Shown piece by piece: positions 34,539 through 43,782 of a stretch of DNA of 64,000 nucleotides. The stretch is taken from positions 1 through 64,000 of the forward strand of contig NZ_PFGL01000067.1 in assembly GCF_002783505.1 (NCBI RefSeq), written 5' to 3'. The notes beneath the pieces were generated by a model. It was not told the DNA's origin. It saw nothing but the letters and a program-made list of their open reading frames with translations, and made no database searches. Numbering within the stretch: the first letter of the stretch is position 1; every line of letters starts with the position of its first letter. Origin of the DNA: Shewanella sp. CG12_big_fil_rev_8_21_14_0_65_47_15 (GTDB taxonomy: Bacteria; Pseudomonadota; Gammaproteobacteria; Enterobacterales; Shewanellaceae). Made by a program: the position numbers and the translations under genes.

Positions 34539-36038
34539 TTATGCTTCTTCGCCAAACCAACAGATGTTGCGGGCAGCCATGATGAGCGCACCTGCTTTTT
34601 CTTCTGTCAATTCTTCAATTTCGATCAAATCATCAATGCCTTGTTCAGCCAAGTCTTCTAGAGTCACAATACCTTTGCTAGCGAAAACATAGGCTAAGTG
34701 TCTTTCAACACCTTCAAGTGCTAGCAACTCATCACTTGGCTCCACACCATCTAGTGCTTCTTCAGTGGCGAGTGCTCTGGTCGAGATCGCCGCTTTTGCA
34801 CGTTCACGTAAAGCTTCAACGAGATCTTCGTCAAAACCATCAATCGCCAATAATTCAGACACAGGTACATATGCGATTTCTTCGAGCGACGTAAAGCCCT
34901 CATCCGCGAGTACTTGTGCAAAATCTTCATCGACATCCAATGAACTCATAAATAGACTCATCACTTTGGCGCTTTCGGCCTGATGCTTCTTATTCATGTC
35001 TTCCACTGTCATAACGTTCAGTTCCCAACCTGTCAGTTGAGTCGCTAAACGTACGTTTTGGCCATTACGTCCAATGGCTTGTGCCAAGCTATCAGCCTCA
35101 ACGGCGATATCCATTGAATGGTTATCTTCGTCAACTATGATAGAGGCCACATCGGCTGGCGCCATCGCATTGATCACGTATTGTGCTGGATTATCATCCC
35201 ACAATACGATATCAACACGCTCGCCACCCAGTTCATTCGATACCGCTTGTACACGTGCGCCACGCATACCGACACACGCACCGATTGGATCGATACGACG
35301 GTCATTCGACTTAACGGCAATCTTTGCGCGAGCGCCTGGGTCACGGGCGGCGCCCATCACTTCGATCAGCTCATCGGCAATTTCAGGCACTTCAACACGG
35401 AAAAGCTCAATCAGCATTTCAGGCTTAGTGCGTGTTAAAAATAGCTGGGCACCGCGGGCTTCTGGACGTACTGAGTACAGCAATGCACGCACGCGGTCAC
35501 CGGGGCGGAACGATTCCCGTGAAATTAAATCCTCACGGAACAGCACGCCGTCGGCATTGTTGCCTAAATCGACCACAACACTTTCGCGGGTCGCTTTTTT
35601 CACCACACCGGTGATCAGCTCGCCTTCTTTATCTTGGAACTGCTCAACCACTTGCGCACGCTCTGCTTCACGTACTTTTTGTACTATGACTTGCTTGGCA
35701 GTTTGGGTGGTAATACGGTCAAATACCACGGACTCGATATCGTCTTCGATATATTCGCCCGGTTGAATGTCCGGATTTTCGTAACGTGCCGCTTCGAGCG
35801 TGATCTCGCGGAATGGGTTCTCTAGGGCTTCGCCGTGATCATCAACCACCATCCAACGACGGAATGTTTCGTAGCCGCCAGTTTTACGATCGATGGAAAC
35901 ACGAACGTCGATATCGCCTTCGTATTTTTTCTTGGTTGCAGTAGCCAGAGCGATCTCTAGCGCTTCAAAAATTTTCTCGCGTGGAACGGCCTTTTCATTT
36001 GAAACCGCTTCAGCGACTAGCAGAATCTCTTTATTCAT
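34539..36038 (-). CDS. nusA: Transcription termination/antitermination factor NusA
   Basis: NusA, 499 residues, binds RNA polymerase and modulates pausing, termination and antitermination. Visible: the N-terminal polymerase-binding domain, S1 (GELITGVVKKATRESVVVDLG), two KH domains (RIDPIGACVGMRGARVQAV and AIGRNGQNVRLA), and two acidic C-terminal repeats (ANLADEGFTSLEEIAYV-like and AYVFASKGIVTLEDLAEQG). This is the full gammaproteobacterial length. It lies between rimP and infB, as in E. coli. Confidence 0.97.
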   Translation of the reverse strand: MNKEILLVAEAVSNEKAVPREKIFEALEIALATATKKKYEGDIDVRVSIDRKTGGYETFRRWMVVDDHGEALENPFREITLEAARYENPDIQPGEYIEDDIESVVFDRITTQTAKQVIVQKVREAERAQVVEQFQDKEGELITGVVKKATRESVVVDLGNNADGVLFREDLISRESFRPGDRVRALLYSVRPEARGAQLFLTRTKPEMLIELFRVEVPEIADELIEVMGAARDPGARAKIAVKSNDRRIDPIGACVGMRGARVQAVSNELGGERVDIVLWDDNPAQYVINAMAPADVASIIVDEDNHSMDIAVEADSLAQAIGRNGQNVRLATQLTGWELNVMTVEDMNKKHQAESAKVMSLFMSSLDVDEDFAQVLADEGFTSLEEIAYVPVSELLAIDGFDEDLVEALRERAKAAISTRALATEEALDGVEPSDELLALEGVERHLAYVFASKGIVTLEDLAEQGIDDLIEIEELTEEKAGALIMAARNICWFGEEA

Positions 36039-36067
36039 CTCGTCTTGCCTCGTTCACCTTGAAACCA

Positions 36068-36523
36068 TCAAAACTTAGCGATTACGTTGCCTTTACGGAT
36101 ATTATCCAGGGCGACAACTAGCTCTTTACCATTGACGTTCAGCGAGAGCATTTGCCCTTCAACCTTGGTAATGGCGCCTTTTAAATTACGACTGCCCGCG
36201 ACAGGCATAGTCAGTTGAACTTTCGCATCTTCCCCCACGTAGGCCGCGTACTGCTCGGCAGTAAACAGCGGTCTATCCACACCAGGTGAAGAAACCTCTA
36301 GGGTATATTCAGTCGGAATAGGGTCTTCAACATCGAGTACAGCACTGACTTGACGGCTGGCATTGGCACAATCTTCGATATTGATACCGTTTTCGCCATC
36401 AATAAACACGCGAAGTGTTGAATGCTTACCCGCTTGAACATATTCAATGCCCCAGAGTTGGAAGCCTAATGCTTCCACAGGCACTTTGAGCATTTCTGCC
36501 AGTCTGGATTCTAATGTTGCCAA
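36068..36523 (-). CDS. rimP: Ribosome maturation factor RimP
   Basis: RimP, 151 residues, helps 30S assembly by aiding S12 placement. Conserved blocks: VEALGFQLWGIEYVQAG, VFIDGENGINIEDCANASRQVSAVLDVEDPI, LEVSSPGVDRPLFTAEQYAAYVG. The start codon is TTG (36523), with GGGGG at the right distance; the alignment with E. coli RimP (STLEQKL versus ATLESRL) supports it. It lies behind two terminators that follow tRNA-fMet, so its expression may depend on read-through or its own promoter. Confidence 0.96.
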   Translation of the reverse strand: MATLESRLAEMLKVPVEALGFQLWGIEYVQAGKHSTLRVFIDGENGINIEDCANASRQVSAVLDVEDPIPTEYTLEVSSPGVDRPLFTAEQYAAYVGEDAKVQLTMPVAGSRNLKGAITKVEGQMLSLNVNGKELVVALDNIRKGNVIAKF

Positions 36524-36542
36524 AATTGACCCCCGGAAAAAA

Positions 36543-36564
36543 CAAAAAAGGGCTTAATAGCCCT
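36543..36564 (-). terminator. Intrinsic terminator/attenuator upstream of rimP
   Basis: AGGGCT (36549-36554) and AGCCCT (36559-36564) form a hairpin with a 4-nt loop, followed on the minus strand by T6-G-T6. It lies only 20 nt before the rimP start, inside the tRNA-rimP-nusA transcription unit. Confidence 0.75.
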
Positions 36565-36613
36565 AGTACAACGCCGTATAGAATATACGACAAATTTAAA
36601 AGTCCCAGATAAC

Positions 36614-36635
36614 AAAAAACCCCGTAATCACGAGG
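36614..36635 (-). terminator. First terminator downstream of tRNA-fMet
   Basis: On the minus strand CCTCG-TGATTA-CGGGG is followed by TTTTTT. The stem is short (5 bp, one T-G pair) but the T-run is strong. It is the first of two terminators between tRNA-fMet and rimP. Confidence 0.6.
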
Positions 36636-36695
36636 TCATTAGTGTCAAGAACCTGTAAACCATAACGAATTCAAACACTATTCGTTACTAGGAGC

Positions 36696-36772
<77 letters not shown>

Positions 36773-36853
36773 TCAACTGTGTGCAAGTATATTGACTATC
36801 GTCTTTTCTTGCAATAACTAAGAGAGATGTTACCTCGTCTATCTTAGTTAATT

Positions 36854-36940
36854 TGGTGCCGAGAGCGGGACTTGAACCCGCACGTCCGTTAGGACACAGC
36901 CACCTCAAGGCTGCGCGTCTACCAATTTCACCACCTCGGC
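36854..36940 (-). tRNA. tRNA-Leu (GAG)
   Basis: 87 nt with encoded CCA and a long variable arm. The anticodon stem CAGCC/GGCTG encloses loop TTGAGGT, giving anticodon GAG. It lies between secG and tRNA-fMet, as leuU does in E. coli. Confidence 0.97.
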
Positions 36941-36951
36941 TAAACTTTTTA

Positions 36952-37287
36952 CTAGTCAGGAATCTTGGTTTCTGACTTTTCGGCTTCTTGCTCAACAGGT
37001 TGAGTCACCTGTTCAGTATCAGAACCTAAATTTTTCCATGAATCTTCATTTTTTGCGTGATTCGCACTTAAGTTGCCAATCAACAGACTTAAGGTAAAAA
37101 ATGCAATGGCAAGAATCGCCGTTGTGCGTGTCAGGAAGTTACCTGAACCGCTTGAACCGAATAAGGTACCCGATGCACCGGCGCCAAATGAGGCCCCCAT
37201 GTCAGCTCCTTTACCTTGCTGGATTAAGATCAGGCCAATTAAACCTAATGCAACCAACAAGTAAACAACCACTAAAACTTCATACAT
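36952..37287 (-). CDS. secG: Preprotein translocase subunit SecG
   Basis: SecG, 111 residues, is the small accessory subunit of the SecYEG channel. Two membrane helices (about 3-23 and 53-72) flank the conserved cytoplasmic loop GKGADMGASFGAGASGTLFGS. The C-terminal tail is acidic and Glu/Gln-rich. The start lies one base after the tpiA stop, so both genes are co-transcribed. Confidence 0.95.
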   Translation of the reverse strand: MYEVLVVVYLLVALGLIGLILIQQGKGADMGASFGAGASGTLFGSSGSGNFLTRTTAILAIAFFTLSLLIGNLSANHAKNEDSWKNLGSDTEQVTQPVEQEAEKSETKIPD

Positions 37288-37288
37288 A

Positions 37289-38071
37289 TTATGCGCTCAT
37301 CGCTATGGTACACAGACTTAAAAACTCGCTAGAGTTTAAACTGGCACCGCCAATCAGTCCACCATCAACATCAGGTTGGGCAAATAAATCTGCAGCATTA
37401 CTCGGTGTCACACTACCACCATAGAGAATCCTGATATTTTCTCCGATAAACGGAGATACTTCAGAGAGGCGTTTGCGAATAAACGCATGAACTTCCTGAG
37501 CCTGCTCTGGCGTCGCACTCTTACCTGTCCCTACAGCCCATAACGGCTCGTAGGCGATAATGGCGTTATCAAAAGCCATAGTGCCATTTTTCTGGATCAC
37601 TATATCCAACTCTTCAGCAATCACCTCAAAGGTACGTCTTGCTTCCCGTGCTGGCCCCGACTCACCCACACATAATATTGGGGTCAGACCGTGCTTTTGT
37701 GCAGCGGCGAATTTCTCCGCTACGATATTACTCGTCTCTCCGTACATACGGCGACGTTCTGAATGCCCGATAATCACATATCGACATCCTGAATCTTTTA
37801 GCATCTGACCTGAAACTTCACCGGTATAAGCGCCAAAGTCATGTTGACTTAGATTTTGTGCGCCCATCCTAACAAGTGAACCGTCTAACGCTTCCTTGTT
37901 TGCTTCTAGCAGTTGCCTAACGCTCTCTAGATAGATAGAAGGCGGGCATAAAACCACTTCAGCTGAATCATTTTGGAGCTTAGAGGCAAATTTCTTGAAC
38001 AACTCTTGGGCTAATGCCGCACTGCCGTTCATTTTCCAATTGCCAGCTACCATAGGACGTCTGAGTGCCAT
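37289..38071 (-). CDS. tpiA: Triosephosphate isomerase
   Basis: TpiA, 260 residues, interconverts dihydroxyacetone phosphate and glyceraldehyde 3-phosphate. Active-site parts are visible: GNWKMNG (Lys), VIIGHSERR (His), AYEPLWAVGTG (Glu plus the flexible lid) and the phosphate loop ILYGGSV. ATG 38071 follows AGGAG at ideal distance; an upstream GTG adds one residue. In E. coli this operon has no tpiA; here it sits between glmM and secG. Its substrate is also the product of the nearby DeoC pathway. Confidence 0.97.
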   Translation of the reverse strand: MALRRPMVAGNWKMNGSAALAQELFKKFASKLQNDSAEVVLCPPSIYLESVRQLLEANKEALDGSLVRMGAQNLSQHDFGAYTGEVSGQMLKDSGCRYVIIGHSERRRMYGETSNIVAEKFAAAQKHGLTPILCVGESGPAREARRTFEVIAEELDIVIQKNGTMAFDNAIIAYEPLWAVGTGKSATPEQAQEVHAFIRKRLSEVSPFIGENIRILYGGSVTPSNAADLFAQPDVDGGLIGGASLNSSEFLSLCTIAMSA

Positions 38072-38265
38072 CACTGTCTCCTCTGAAAGCGGCGTGAATA
38101 ATAGCGAACCACTTATTAAGTTACAATAGCTAAATTCGAATTTTTTTAGATATCAGGTTGGAATGCTTAATTTTTACACTTCAAAGCCACTTTCTGTTCA
38201 TTTGTGCAGCTAACATCTTCATTTTCAATCGATATCAGCCACACTCATTACAAAATGGGCAAATA

Positions 38266-39603
38266 CTAGCTTGCCGATTTTACCGCATCCGCGATCAAAT
38301 TTGCGTGGGCCAATACTGCACTATGATCGTCACCTTCTACCATGACACGGATCAAAGGTTCAGTACCTGACTTACGTAGTAATACTCGACCACGGGCACC
38401 GAGTTGTGACTCGACATGGGCCTGGGCCGCTTTAACCTTGTCGGACTTAAGGGGATCGTGTTCGCCCTCAAAGCGCACATTGACTAAGACCTGTGGCAAC
38501 ATTTCCATCGCAGAGGTCAGTTGTTCAAGCGTAGCATTTTGGCGACGCATGGCCGCTAACACTAAGATCCCAGCGACGATGCCATCACCAGTCGTGCCGT
38601 GGTCAAGATTCAGGATATGCCCTGAATTTTCACCGCCGATGCGCCAATCGAGTTCTTTCAGTAGTTCCATCACATAGCGGTCGCCCACCTTTGAACGGGC
38701 AAAGGGAATATCCAATGCTTGCAAGGCAAGATCAAGCCCAAGGTTAGACATTAAGGTGCCAACCACGCCGCCACGTAACACACCACGGGCTTTTGCGTCA
38801 CAGGCCAAGATATATAAAATTTGATCGCCGTCGATGACTTCGCCTTTGCTATTAACCATCATAATGCGGTCACCGTCACCGTCGAGTGCGATACCTAAAT
38901 CGGCATTTTCGGCCAACACGGTTTCACAAATCTTGCCCATGGACGTTGCGCCAACTTTGTCGTTGATATTCACGCCATCAGGCTTATCACCAATGGCAAT
39001 CACCTCGGCACCTAACTCACGGAACACCGCTGGCGCTATGTGATAGGTTGCACCATGGGCACAATCGACGACAATTTTTAACCCAGTTAACGTGTGTTCT
39101 GCGGGGAAATTACCTTTGCAATACTCAATATAACGGCCACGGGCATCTTCAATCCGCGACACTTTGCCAAGCAGATGCGATTCGACACAAACGAGGGGCT
39201 TTTCAAGTTCGGCTTCAATCTCTAACTCTAGGTTATCGTCTAACTTACTGCCGTCGGTGGAGAAAAATTTAATACCATTATCGTAATAGGGATTGTGTGA
39301 GGCACTGATCACTACCCCAGCTTCGGCACGGAACGTGCGGGTTAAATAGGCAACAGCAGGCGTTGGCATCGGCCCCATTAACATCACATTAAGACCGGCG
39401 GCAGAAAGGCCTGCTTCTAATGCCGATTCGAACATATAACCCGAAATACGGGTATCTTTACCGATAATCACCTTTTTGGTCCCACTGCGGGATAATACCC
39501 GCCCCGCGGCCCAACCTAATTTCAGCGCCAACTCAGGCGTCATTTGTCCTGAACCGACCTTTCCCCGAATACCGTCAGTTCCAAAAAATTTACGTTCTTT
39601 CAT
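38266..39603 (-). CDS. glmM: Phosphoglucosamine mutase
   Basis: GlmM, 445 residues, converts glucosamine 6-phosphate to the 1-phosphate for peptidoglycan and lipopolysaccharide precursors. The phosphoserine loop ISASHNPYYDNGIKFF, the metal loop ALDGDGDRIMMV, the sugar loop GGENSGH and the C-terminal phosphate loop RKSGTEPLIRVM are all present. I chose ATG 39603 (MKERKFFGTDGIRG) after GGGG, which gives the exact E. coli length; a start 14 codons upstream has no conservation. Confidence 0.97.
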   Translation of the reverse strand: MKERKFFGTDGIRGKVGSGQMTPELALKLGWAAGRVLSRSGTKKVIIGKDTRISGYMFESALEAGLSAAGLNVMLMGPMPTPAVAYLTRTFRAEAGVVISASHNPYYDNGIKFFSTDGSKLDDNLELEIEAELEKPLVCVESHLLGKVSRIEDARGRYIEYCKGNFPAEHTLTGLKIVVDCAHGATYHIAPAVFRELGAEVIAIGDKPDGVNINDKVGATSMGKICETVLAENADLGIALDGDGDRIMMVNSKGEVIDGDQILYILACDAKARGVLRGGVVGTLMSNLGLDLALQALDIPFARSKVGDRYVMELLKELDWRIGGENSGHILNLDHGTTGDGIVAGILVLAAMRRQNATLEQLTSAMEMLPQVLVNVRFEGEHDPLKSDKVKAAQAHVESQLGARGRVLLRKSGTEPLIRVMVEGDDHSAVLAHANLIADAVKSAS

Positions 39604-39677
39604 ATCGCCCCATACACTAAATGTGTCCCAGTTAACTGGGATCATAATATTAATTAGTTACTTAGCAAGAATAGCGT

Positions 39678-40511
39678 TTAGAGATATGCCTGTGTCGCTT
39701 GTAACACTTTAAGCATATCCATAGTTTCAGGAACATCATGTACGCGAATAATATGCGCCCCTTTCTGTGCCGCTATCATAGCGCCAGCTAGGCTCCCCGC
39801 CAAACGTTCTAAGGTCGGTCTTCCCAGAAGATTGCCTATCATGCTCTTACGGGATAAACCGATCAATATTGGCAACTCAAACTGGGCAAAAGTATCTAAC
39901 TTTGCCAGTAGTTCATAGTTATGTTCTAAAGTTTTACCAAAGCCAAAACCGGGGTCTATCAATAAGTGTTCCCGCGGGATGCCAGCATCGAGACAAGCCT
40001 GAATCCGTTCGGCGAGAAAAGTCGAAACCTCGGCAACAACATCTTGATATTCGGGAGCACTCTGCATACTGCGCGGCTCGCCTTGCATATGCATTAAACA
40101 GATAGGCACATTCAACTGCGCGGCAGCTTCGAGCGCACCGGGCTCCATTAAAGCGCGTACATCATTAATCAGATGTGCACCCGCAGCAACGGATTGGCGC
40201 ATCACTTCGGGTTTGCTGGTATCGACCGAGATCCACACATCATGGTGTTTAGCCACATAGTTCACCAGTGGGATCACTCGCGCTAATTCATCTTCGATAC
40301 TCACTTCTGCAGCGCCCGGCCTTGTCGACTCGCCGCCAATATCAATGATTTTGGCGCCTTGGGCGACCATTTCGTCCGCATGTTTGCAGGCCAGTTCGAA
40401 GGAGGTGAATTTTCCACCATCGGAAAAAGAATCGGGAGTCACATTGAGGATCCCCATCACAATGGGGGAAGCTAAAGACAGGCGTTTAGTATCAGCAATT
40501 AATTCAAACAC
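39678..40511 (-). CDS. folP: Dihydropteroate synthase
   Basis: FolP, 277 residues, joins p-aminobenzoate to dihydropterin pyrophosphate in folate synthesis; it is the sulfonamide target. Motifs: MGILNVTPDSFSDGGKF, IDIGGESTRPGA, SVDTSKPEVM, LIDPGFGFGKTLEHN and GLSRKSMIG. It lies between ftsH and glmM, the usual enterobacterial place. Confidence 0.97.
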   Translation of the reverse strand: MFELIADTKRLSLASPIVMGILNVTPDSFSDGGKFTSFELACKHADEMVAQGAKIIDIGGESTRPGAAEVSIEDELARVIPLVNYVAKHHDVWISVDTSKPEVMRQSVAAGAHLINDVRALMEPGALEAAAQLNVPICLMHMQGEPRSMQSAPEYQDVVAEVSTFLAERIQACLDAGIPREHLLIDPGFGFGKTLEHNYELLAKLDTFAQFELPILIGLSRKSMIGNLLGRPTLERLAGSLAGAMIAAQKGAHIIRVHDVPETMDMLKVLQATQAYL

Positions 40512-40637
40512 GCATTTACTCCATTTGGGACAGCTTGCTAGCGCGTTATCTATTTTCTATTCACTGCCCAGCGATCTCTATAATAGAGAAACAGTGACAA
40601 ATGACAGCGCAATCAATTTTCTAGCAAGGTAAAACAA

Positions 40638-40660
40638 GAAAACCCCTTTACGGGGTTCTC
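40638..40660 (-). terminator. Probable terminator downstream of ftsH
   Basis: On the minus strand GAGAACCCC-GTAAA-GGGGTTTTC, with one mismatch, is followed by TTGTTTT. It lies 17 nt past the ftsH stop. Confidence 0.65.
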
Positions 40661-40676
40661 TTTCAATTACGACAAC

Positions 40677-42626
40677 TTACTTAACGGGCGATTCATCGAC
40701 ATCTTTAAGTTCAGTTTCAACGGGAGTCGCCTTAGCGGTTTCCTCCGTATTGACCGCAGGTTCACCCTGACTATTACCTTTATCGTTTGAACCATTGTCA
40801 TCGACTTGCCAATCGGCGGGTTGGCGTACTTCACGGCGATTCATTAAATCGTCAATTTGCAGTGAGTCAATGGTTTCATACTTCATTAAGGCTTCTTTCA
40901 TCGCATGCAGAATATCGAGGTTATCCGTCAATATCTGCTTTGCGCGGCCATAGTTTTTATCGATAAAAACTTTCACTTCGGCATCGATAACCGTCGCCGT
41001 TTCATCGGACATGGCTTTGGCTTTGCCCATGCTGCGCCCTAAGAACACTTCACCGTCTTCTTCGGCATAGAGTAATGGACCTAGCTTGTCCGAGAAGCCC
41101 CACTGGGTCACCATGTTACGCGCAATGGATGTCGCGTATTTGATGTCCTGTGATGCGCCAGTCGACACTTTTTCTGTACCGTAGATAAGCTCTTCTGCTA
41201 GACGACCACCGTAGGCGACCGAAATTTGGCTCTCTAGCTTACGACGACTCTGACTGACTGAGTCTGCTTCGGGTAAGAAGAAAGTCACCCCCAGTGCACG
41301 GCCGCGGGGAATGATAGTCACCTTGTGCACAGGATCGTGCTCTGGTACTAAACAACCCACAATCGCATGGCCCGCTTCGTGGTATGCGGTCATTTCTTTT
41401 TCGGCTTCAGACATCACCATAGAACGGCGCTCAGCACCCATCATGATTTTATCTTTAGCACGTTCAAATTCTTCCATGCCCACAACTCGGCGATTTCCGC
41501 GAGCCGCAAACAGGGCCGCTTCGTTGACTAAGTTCGCTAGGTCAGCACCCGAGAATCCTGGTGTACCGCGGGCAATCACGCTCGCCTTCACGTCTTCAGA
41601 AAGCGGTACTTTACGCATATGCACTTTCAAAATCTGCTCACGACCACGCACGTCAGGTAAGCCAACGACCACTTGACGGTCAAAACGACCTGGACGCAGC
41701 AGTGCAGAATCGAGTACGTCTGGACGGTTAGTTGCCGCGATAACGATAACGCCTTCATTACCTTCGAAGCCGTCCATCTCAACCAGCATTTGGTTCAGTG
41801 TTTGCTCACGTTCATCATGACCACCACCTAAACCCGCGCCGCGTTGACGACCGACCGCATCGATTTCATCGATAAAGATGATACAAGGTGCAGACTTTTT
41901 CGCCTGTTCGAACATGTCACGCACACGGGATGCACCGACACCAACGAACATTTCAACGAAGTCAGAACCCGAGATAGTGAAGAAAGGCACCTTAGATTCA
42001 CCCGCAATGGCTTTCGCCAGCAAGGTTTTACCCGTGCCTGGAGGCCCCACCATCAGCACGCCCGTTGGAATACGGCCGCCCAATTTTTGGAATTTAGTTG
42101 GGTCACGCAGATAATCAACCAGCTCTTTCACTTCCTCTTTGGCTTCATCACAGCCAGCAACATCGGCAAAAGTGGTCTTGATTTGATCTTCGCTCATCAG
42201 CTTGGCTTTGCTCTTGCCAAAGGACATAGCGCCTTTGCCACCGCCGCCTTGCATCTGGCGCATGAAGAAAATCCATACCCCGATAAGCAATAACATTGGG
42301 AACCAAGAGATGAAGATTTGAGTTAGGAACCCTGACTCTTCGGCTTCTTGCCCCTTCATGGTGATGCCTTTACGGTCAAGATCATTAATCAAATCTTGAT
42401 CATACAATGGCATGATGGTCGTGAATTTTTCGCCAGTGCGTTTTGAACCTTCGATAGTACGTTGGTCACTTTTCACTTCAACGGTAGCGACTTGCCCATC
42501 ACGAACATTGTCTAGGAAAGTAGAATAATCCATCTTCTGCGATGACGAAGAAGAGGGGGAGTAACCCTGAAACACTGACATCAGCACAACGGCGATGACA
42601 ACCCAGAGTATTAGATTTTTTGCCAT
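40677..42626 (-). CDS. ftsH: ATP-dependent zinc metalloprotease FtsH
   Basis: FtsH, 649 residues, is an inner-membrane AAA+ protease that degrades misfolded membrane proteins and short-lived regulators such as LpxC in E. coli. Two helices flank a periplasmic domain; then come Walker A GPPGTGKT, Walker B IIFIDEID, the second region of homology ATNRPDVLDSALLRPGRFDR and the zinc site HEAGH. The Asn/Glu-rich tail differs from E. coli. ATG 42626 (MAKNLILWVVIAVVLMSVFQ) matches E. coli; a start eight codons earlier at 42650 is possible. It follows rlmE by about 50 nt, the common pair. Confidence 0.97.
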   Translation of the reverse strand: MAKNLILWVVIAVVLMSVFQGYSPSSSSSQKMDYSTFLDNVRDGQVATVEVKSDQRTIEGSKRTGEKFTTIMPLYDQDLINDLDRKGITMKGQEAEESGFLTQIFISWFPMLLLIGVWIFFMRQMQGGGGKGAMSFGKSKAKLMSEDQIKTTFADVAGCDEAKEEVKELVDYLRDPTKFQKLGGRIPTGVLMVGPPGTGKTLLAKAIAGESKVPFFTISGSDFVEMFVGVGASRVRDMFEQAKKSAPCIIFIDEIDAVGRQRGAGLGGGHDEREQTLNQMLVEMDGFEGNEGVIVIAATNRPDVLDSALLRPGRFDRQVVVGLPDVRGREQILKVHMRKVPLSEDVKASVIARGTPGFSGADLANLVNEAALFAARGNRRVVGMEEFERAKDKIMMGAERRSMVMSEAEKEMTAYHEAGHAIVGCLVPEHDPVHKVTIIPRGRALGVTFFLPEADSVSQSRRKLESQISVAYGGRLAEELIYGTEKVSTGASQDIKYATSIARNMVTQWGFSDKLGPLLYAEEDGEVFLGRSMGKAKAMSDETATVIDAEVKVFIDKNYGRAKQILTDNLDILHAMKEALMKYETIDSLQIDDLMNRREVRQPADWQVDDNGSNDKGNSQGEPAVNTEETAKATPVETELKDVDESPVK

Positions 42627-42679
42627 GTCACTCAAATTACTAGACCTCATAAAGTCTTGCGATGATTAACGCTAGGTTA

Positions 42680-43309
42680 CTACAACTTGTACCCAGTCGC
42701 CACAAGATAGACTTCCCGGGAACGCGCCCGTGAAGAGTCCGGTTTACGTGTTTTTACGACTTTGAACGCCTCTTTAACCGCTTTCATATATTCGTCAAAG
42801 CCCTCCCCCTGAAAGACTTTGACCGCAAAACTGCCATTAGGTGCCAACACTTGATGACACATATCTAACGCCAGTTCCACTAAATACATGGCACGCGGCT
42901 GATCGACACCGTCTGAACCACTCATGTTGGGCGCCATGTCAGACAACACAACGTCAACCTTATCCGCACCGACTCGGGTAAGCAATGCTTGAAGGACTTT
43001 ATCTTCACGAAAATCCCCTTGCAAAAAGTCTACCCCGACGATGGGATCCATAGGTAAAATGTCACAGGCGATGACCTTACCTTTATCTCCCGCTAACTTA
43101 ACCGCCACTTGAGACCAGCCTCCCGGCGCAGCTCCTAAGTCAACTACAGTCATGCCTGAGCGAATAAGTTGATCCTTTTGCTGGATCTCCTCAAGCTTGA
43201 ACGCAGCGCGAGATCGCAATCCCATTTTCTGTGCTAGTTTGACATAATGATCATCAAAGTGTTCCAGCATCCAGCGATTGGAACTGGCCGTACGTTTTTT
43301 ACCTGACAT
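42680..43309 (-). CDS. rlmE: 23S rRNA 2'-O-methyltransferase (U2552)
   Basis: RlmE (FtsJ/RrmJ), 209 residues, methylates U2552 of 23S rRNA late in 50S assembly. The SAM-binding block VVDLGAAPGGWSQVA and the K-D-K-E catalytic set are visible (KLAQKMG region, DVVLSDMAPNMSG, FAVKVFQGEGF). It is the first gene of the rlmE-ftsH unit and is divergent from yhbY, with a 90-bp shared promoter region. Confidence 0.96.
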   Translation of the reverse strand: MSGKKRTASSNRWMLEHFDDHYVKLAQKMGLRSRAAFKLEEIQQKDQLIRSGMTVVDLGAAPGGWSQVAVKLAGDKGKVIACDILPMDPIVGVDFLQGDFREDKVLQALLTRVGADKVDVVLSDMAPNMSGSDGVDQPRAMYLVELALDMCHQVLAPNGSFAVKVFQGEGFDEYMKAVKEAFKVVKTRKPDSSRARSREVYLVATGYKL

Positions 43310-43399
43310 TTAAAATCCGCAACAATTGAGAGTTACACAAGGGCTATATAAGGGTAGAATAGCCGTTTTTCAACAGTAACTCAGCAAAAGTTGGTAGAA

Positions 43400-43699
43400 A
43401 TGAACTTAACAACCAAACAAAAACAGCATTTAAAAGGTCTAGCGCATCCGCTAAAGCCAGTGGTGCTGCTTGGTGCCAATGGATTGACTGAAGGTGTACT
43501 CGCTGAAATTGAAAGCGCACTCGCTTATCATGAATTGATCAAAGTGAAAGTAGCCTCTGCCGACAGAGAGCTAAAAAATGCCATCGTTGATGCCATAGTA
43601 CGTGAAACTCAATCCGCAAAAGTGCAACTTATTGGTCATATTCTGGTGATTTATCGTCAATCACCCGAAATGAAGATTGCTTTGCCAAAGGCAAAGTAA
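43400..43699 (+). CDS. yhbY: CRM-domain RNA-binding protein YhbY
   Basis: A 99-residue protein made of one CRM domain, which binds pre-50S ribosomal RNA. MNLTTKQKQHLKGLAHPLKP and VVLLGANGLTEGV match E. coli YhbY almost residue for residue. ATG 43400 was chosen on that basis; a TTG nine bases upstream is not needed. It is divergent from rlmE, as in E. coli. Confidence 0.95.
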   Translation: MNLTTKQKQHLKGLAHPLKPVVLLGANGLTEGVLAEIESALAYHELIKVKVASADRELKNAIVDAIVRETQSAKVQLIGHILVIYRQSPEMKIALPKAK

Positions 43700-43725
43700 T
43701 TTTTCTTGATTTTTATTGTGTTAAC

Positions 43726-43760
43726 AAAGAGGCCACTCAATTGAGTGGCCTCTTTGTTTT
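43726..43760. terminator. Bidirectional terminator between yhbY and secF
   Basis: AAAGAGGCCACTCAA (43726-43740) and TTGAGTGGCCTCTTT (43741-43755) form a perfect 30-nt palindrome followed by GTTTTTG. It serves both convergent genes. Confidence 0.85.
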
Positions 43761-43782
43761 TGCTACGAATGAAAATAAAGCA

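Noticed and set aside
35074..35766. 230-codon open frame on the plus strand opposite nusA
   Set aside because: It is Ser/Thr/Arg-rich and mirrors nusA codons; there is no family likeness or ribosome site. It is a shadow of a real gene.
36571..36590. rimP promoter at the CGTATA-GAA-TATACG palindrome
   Set aside because: The palindrome is short and no matching -35 box could be found at a proper distance.
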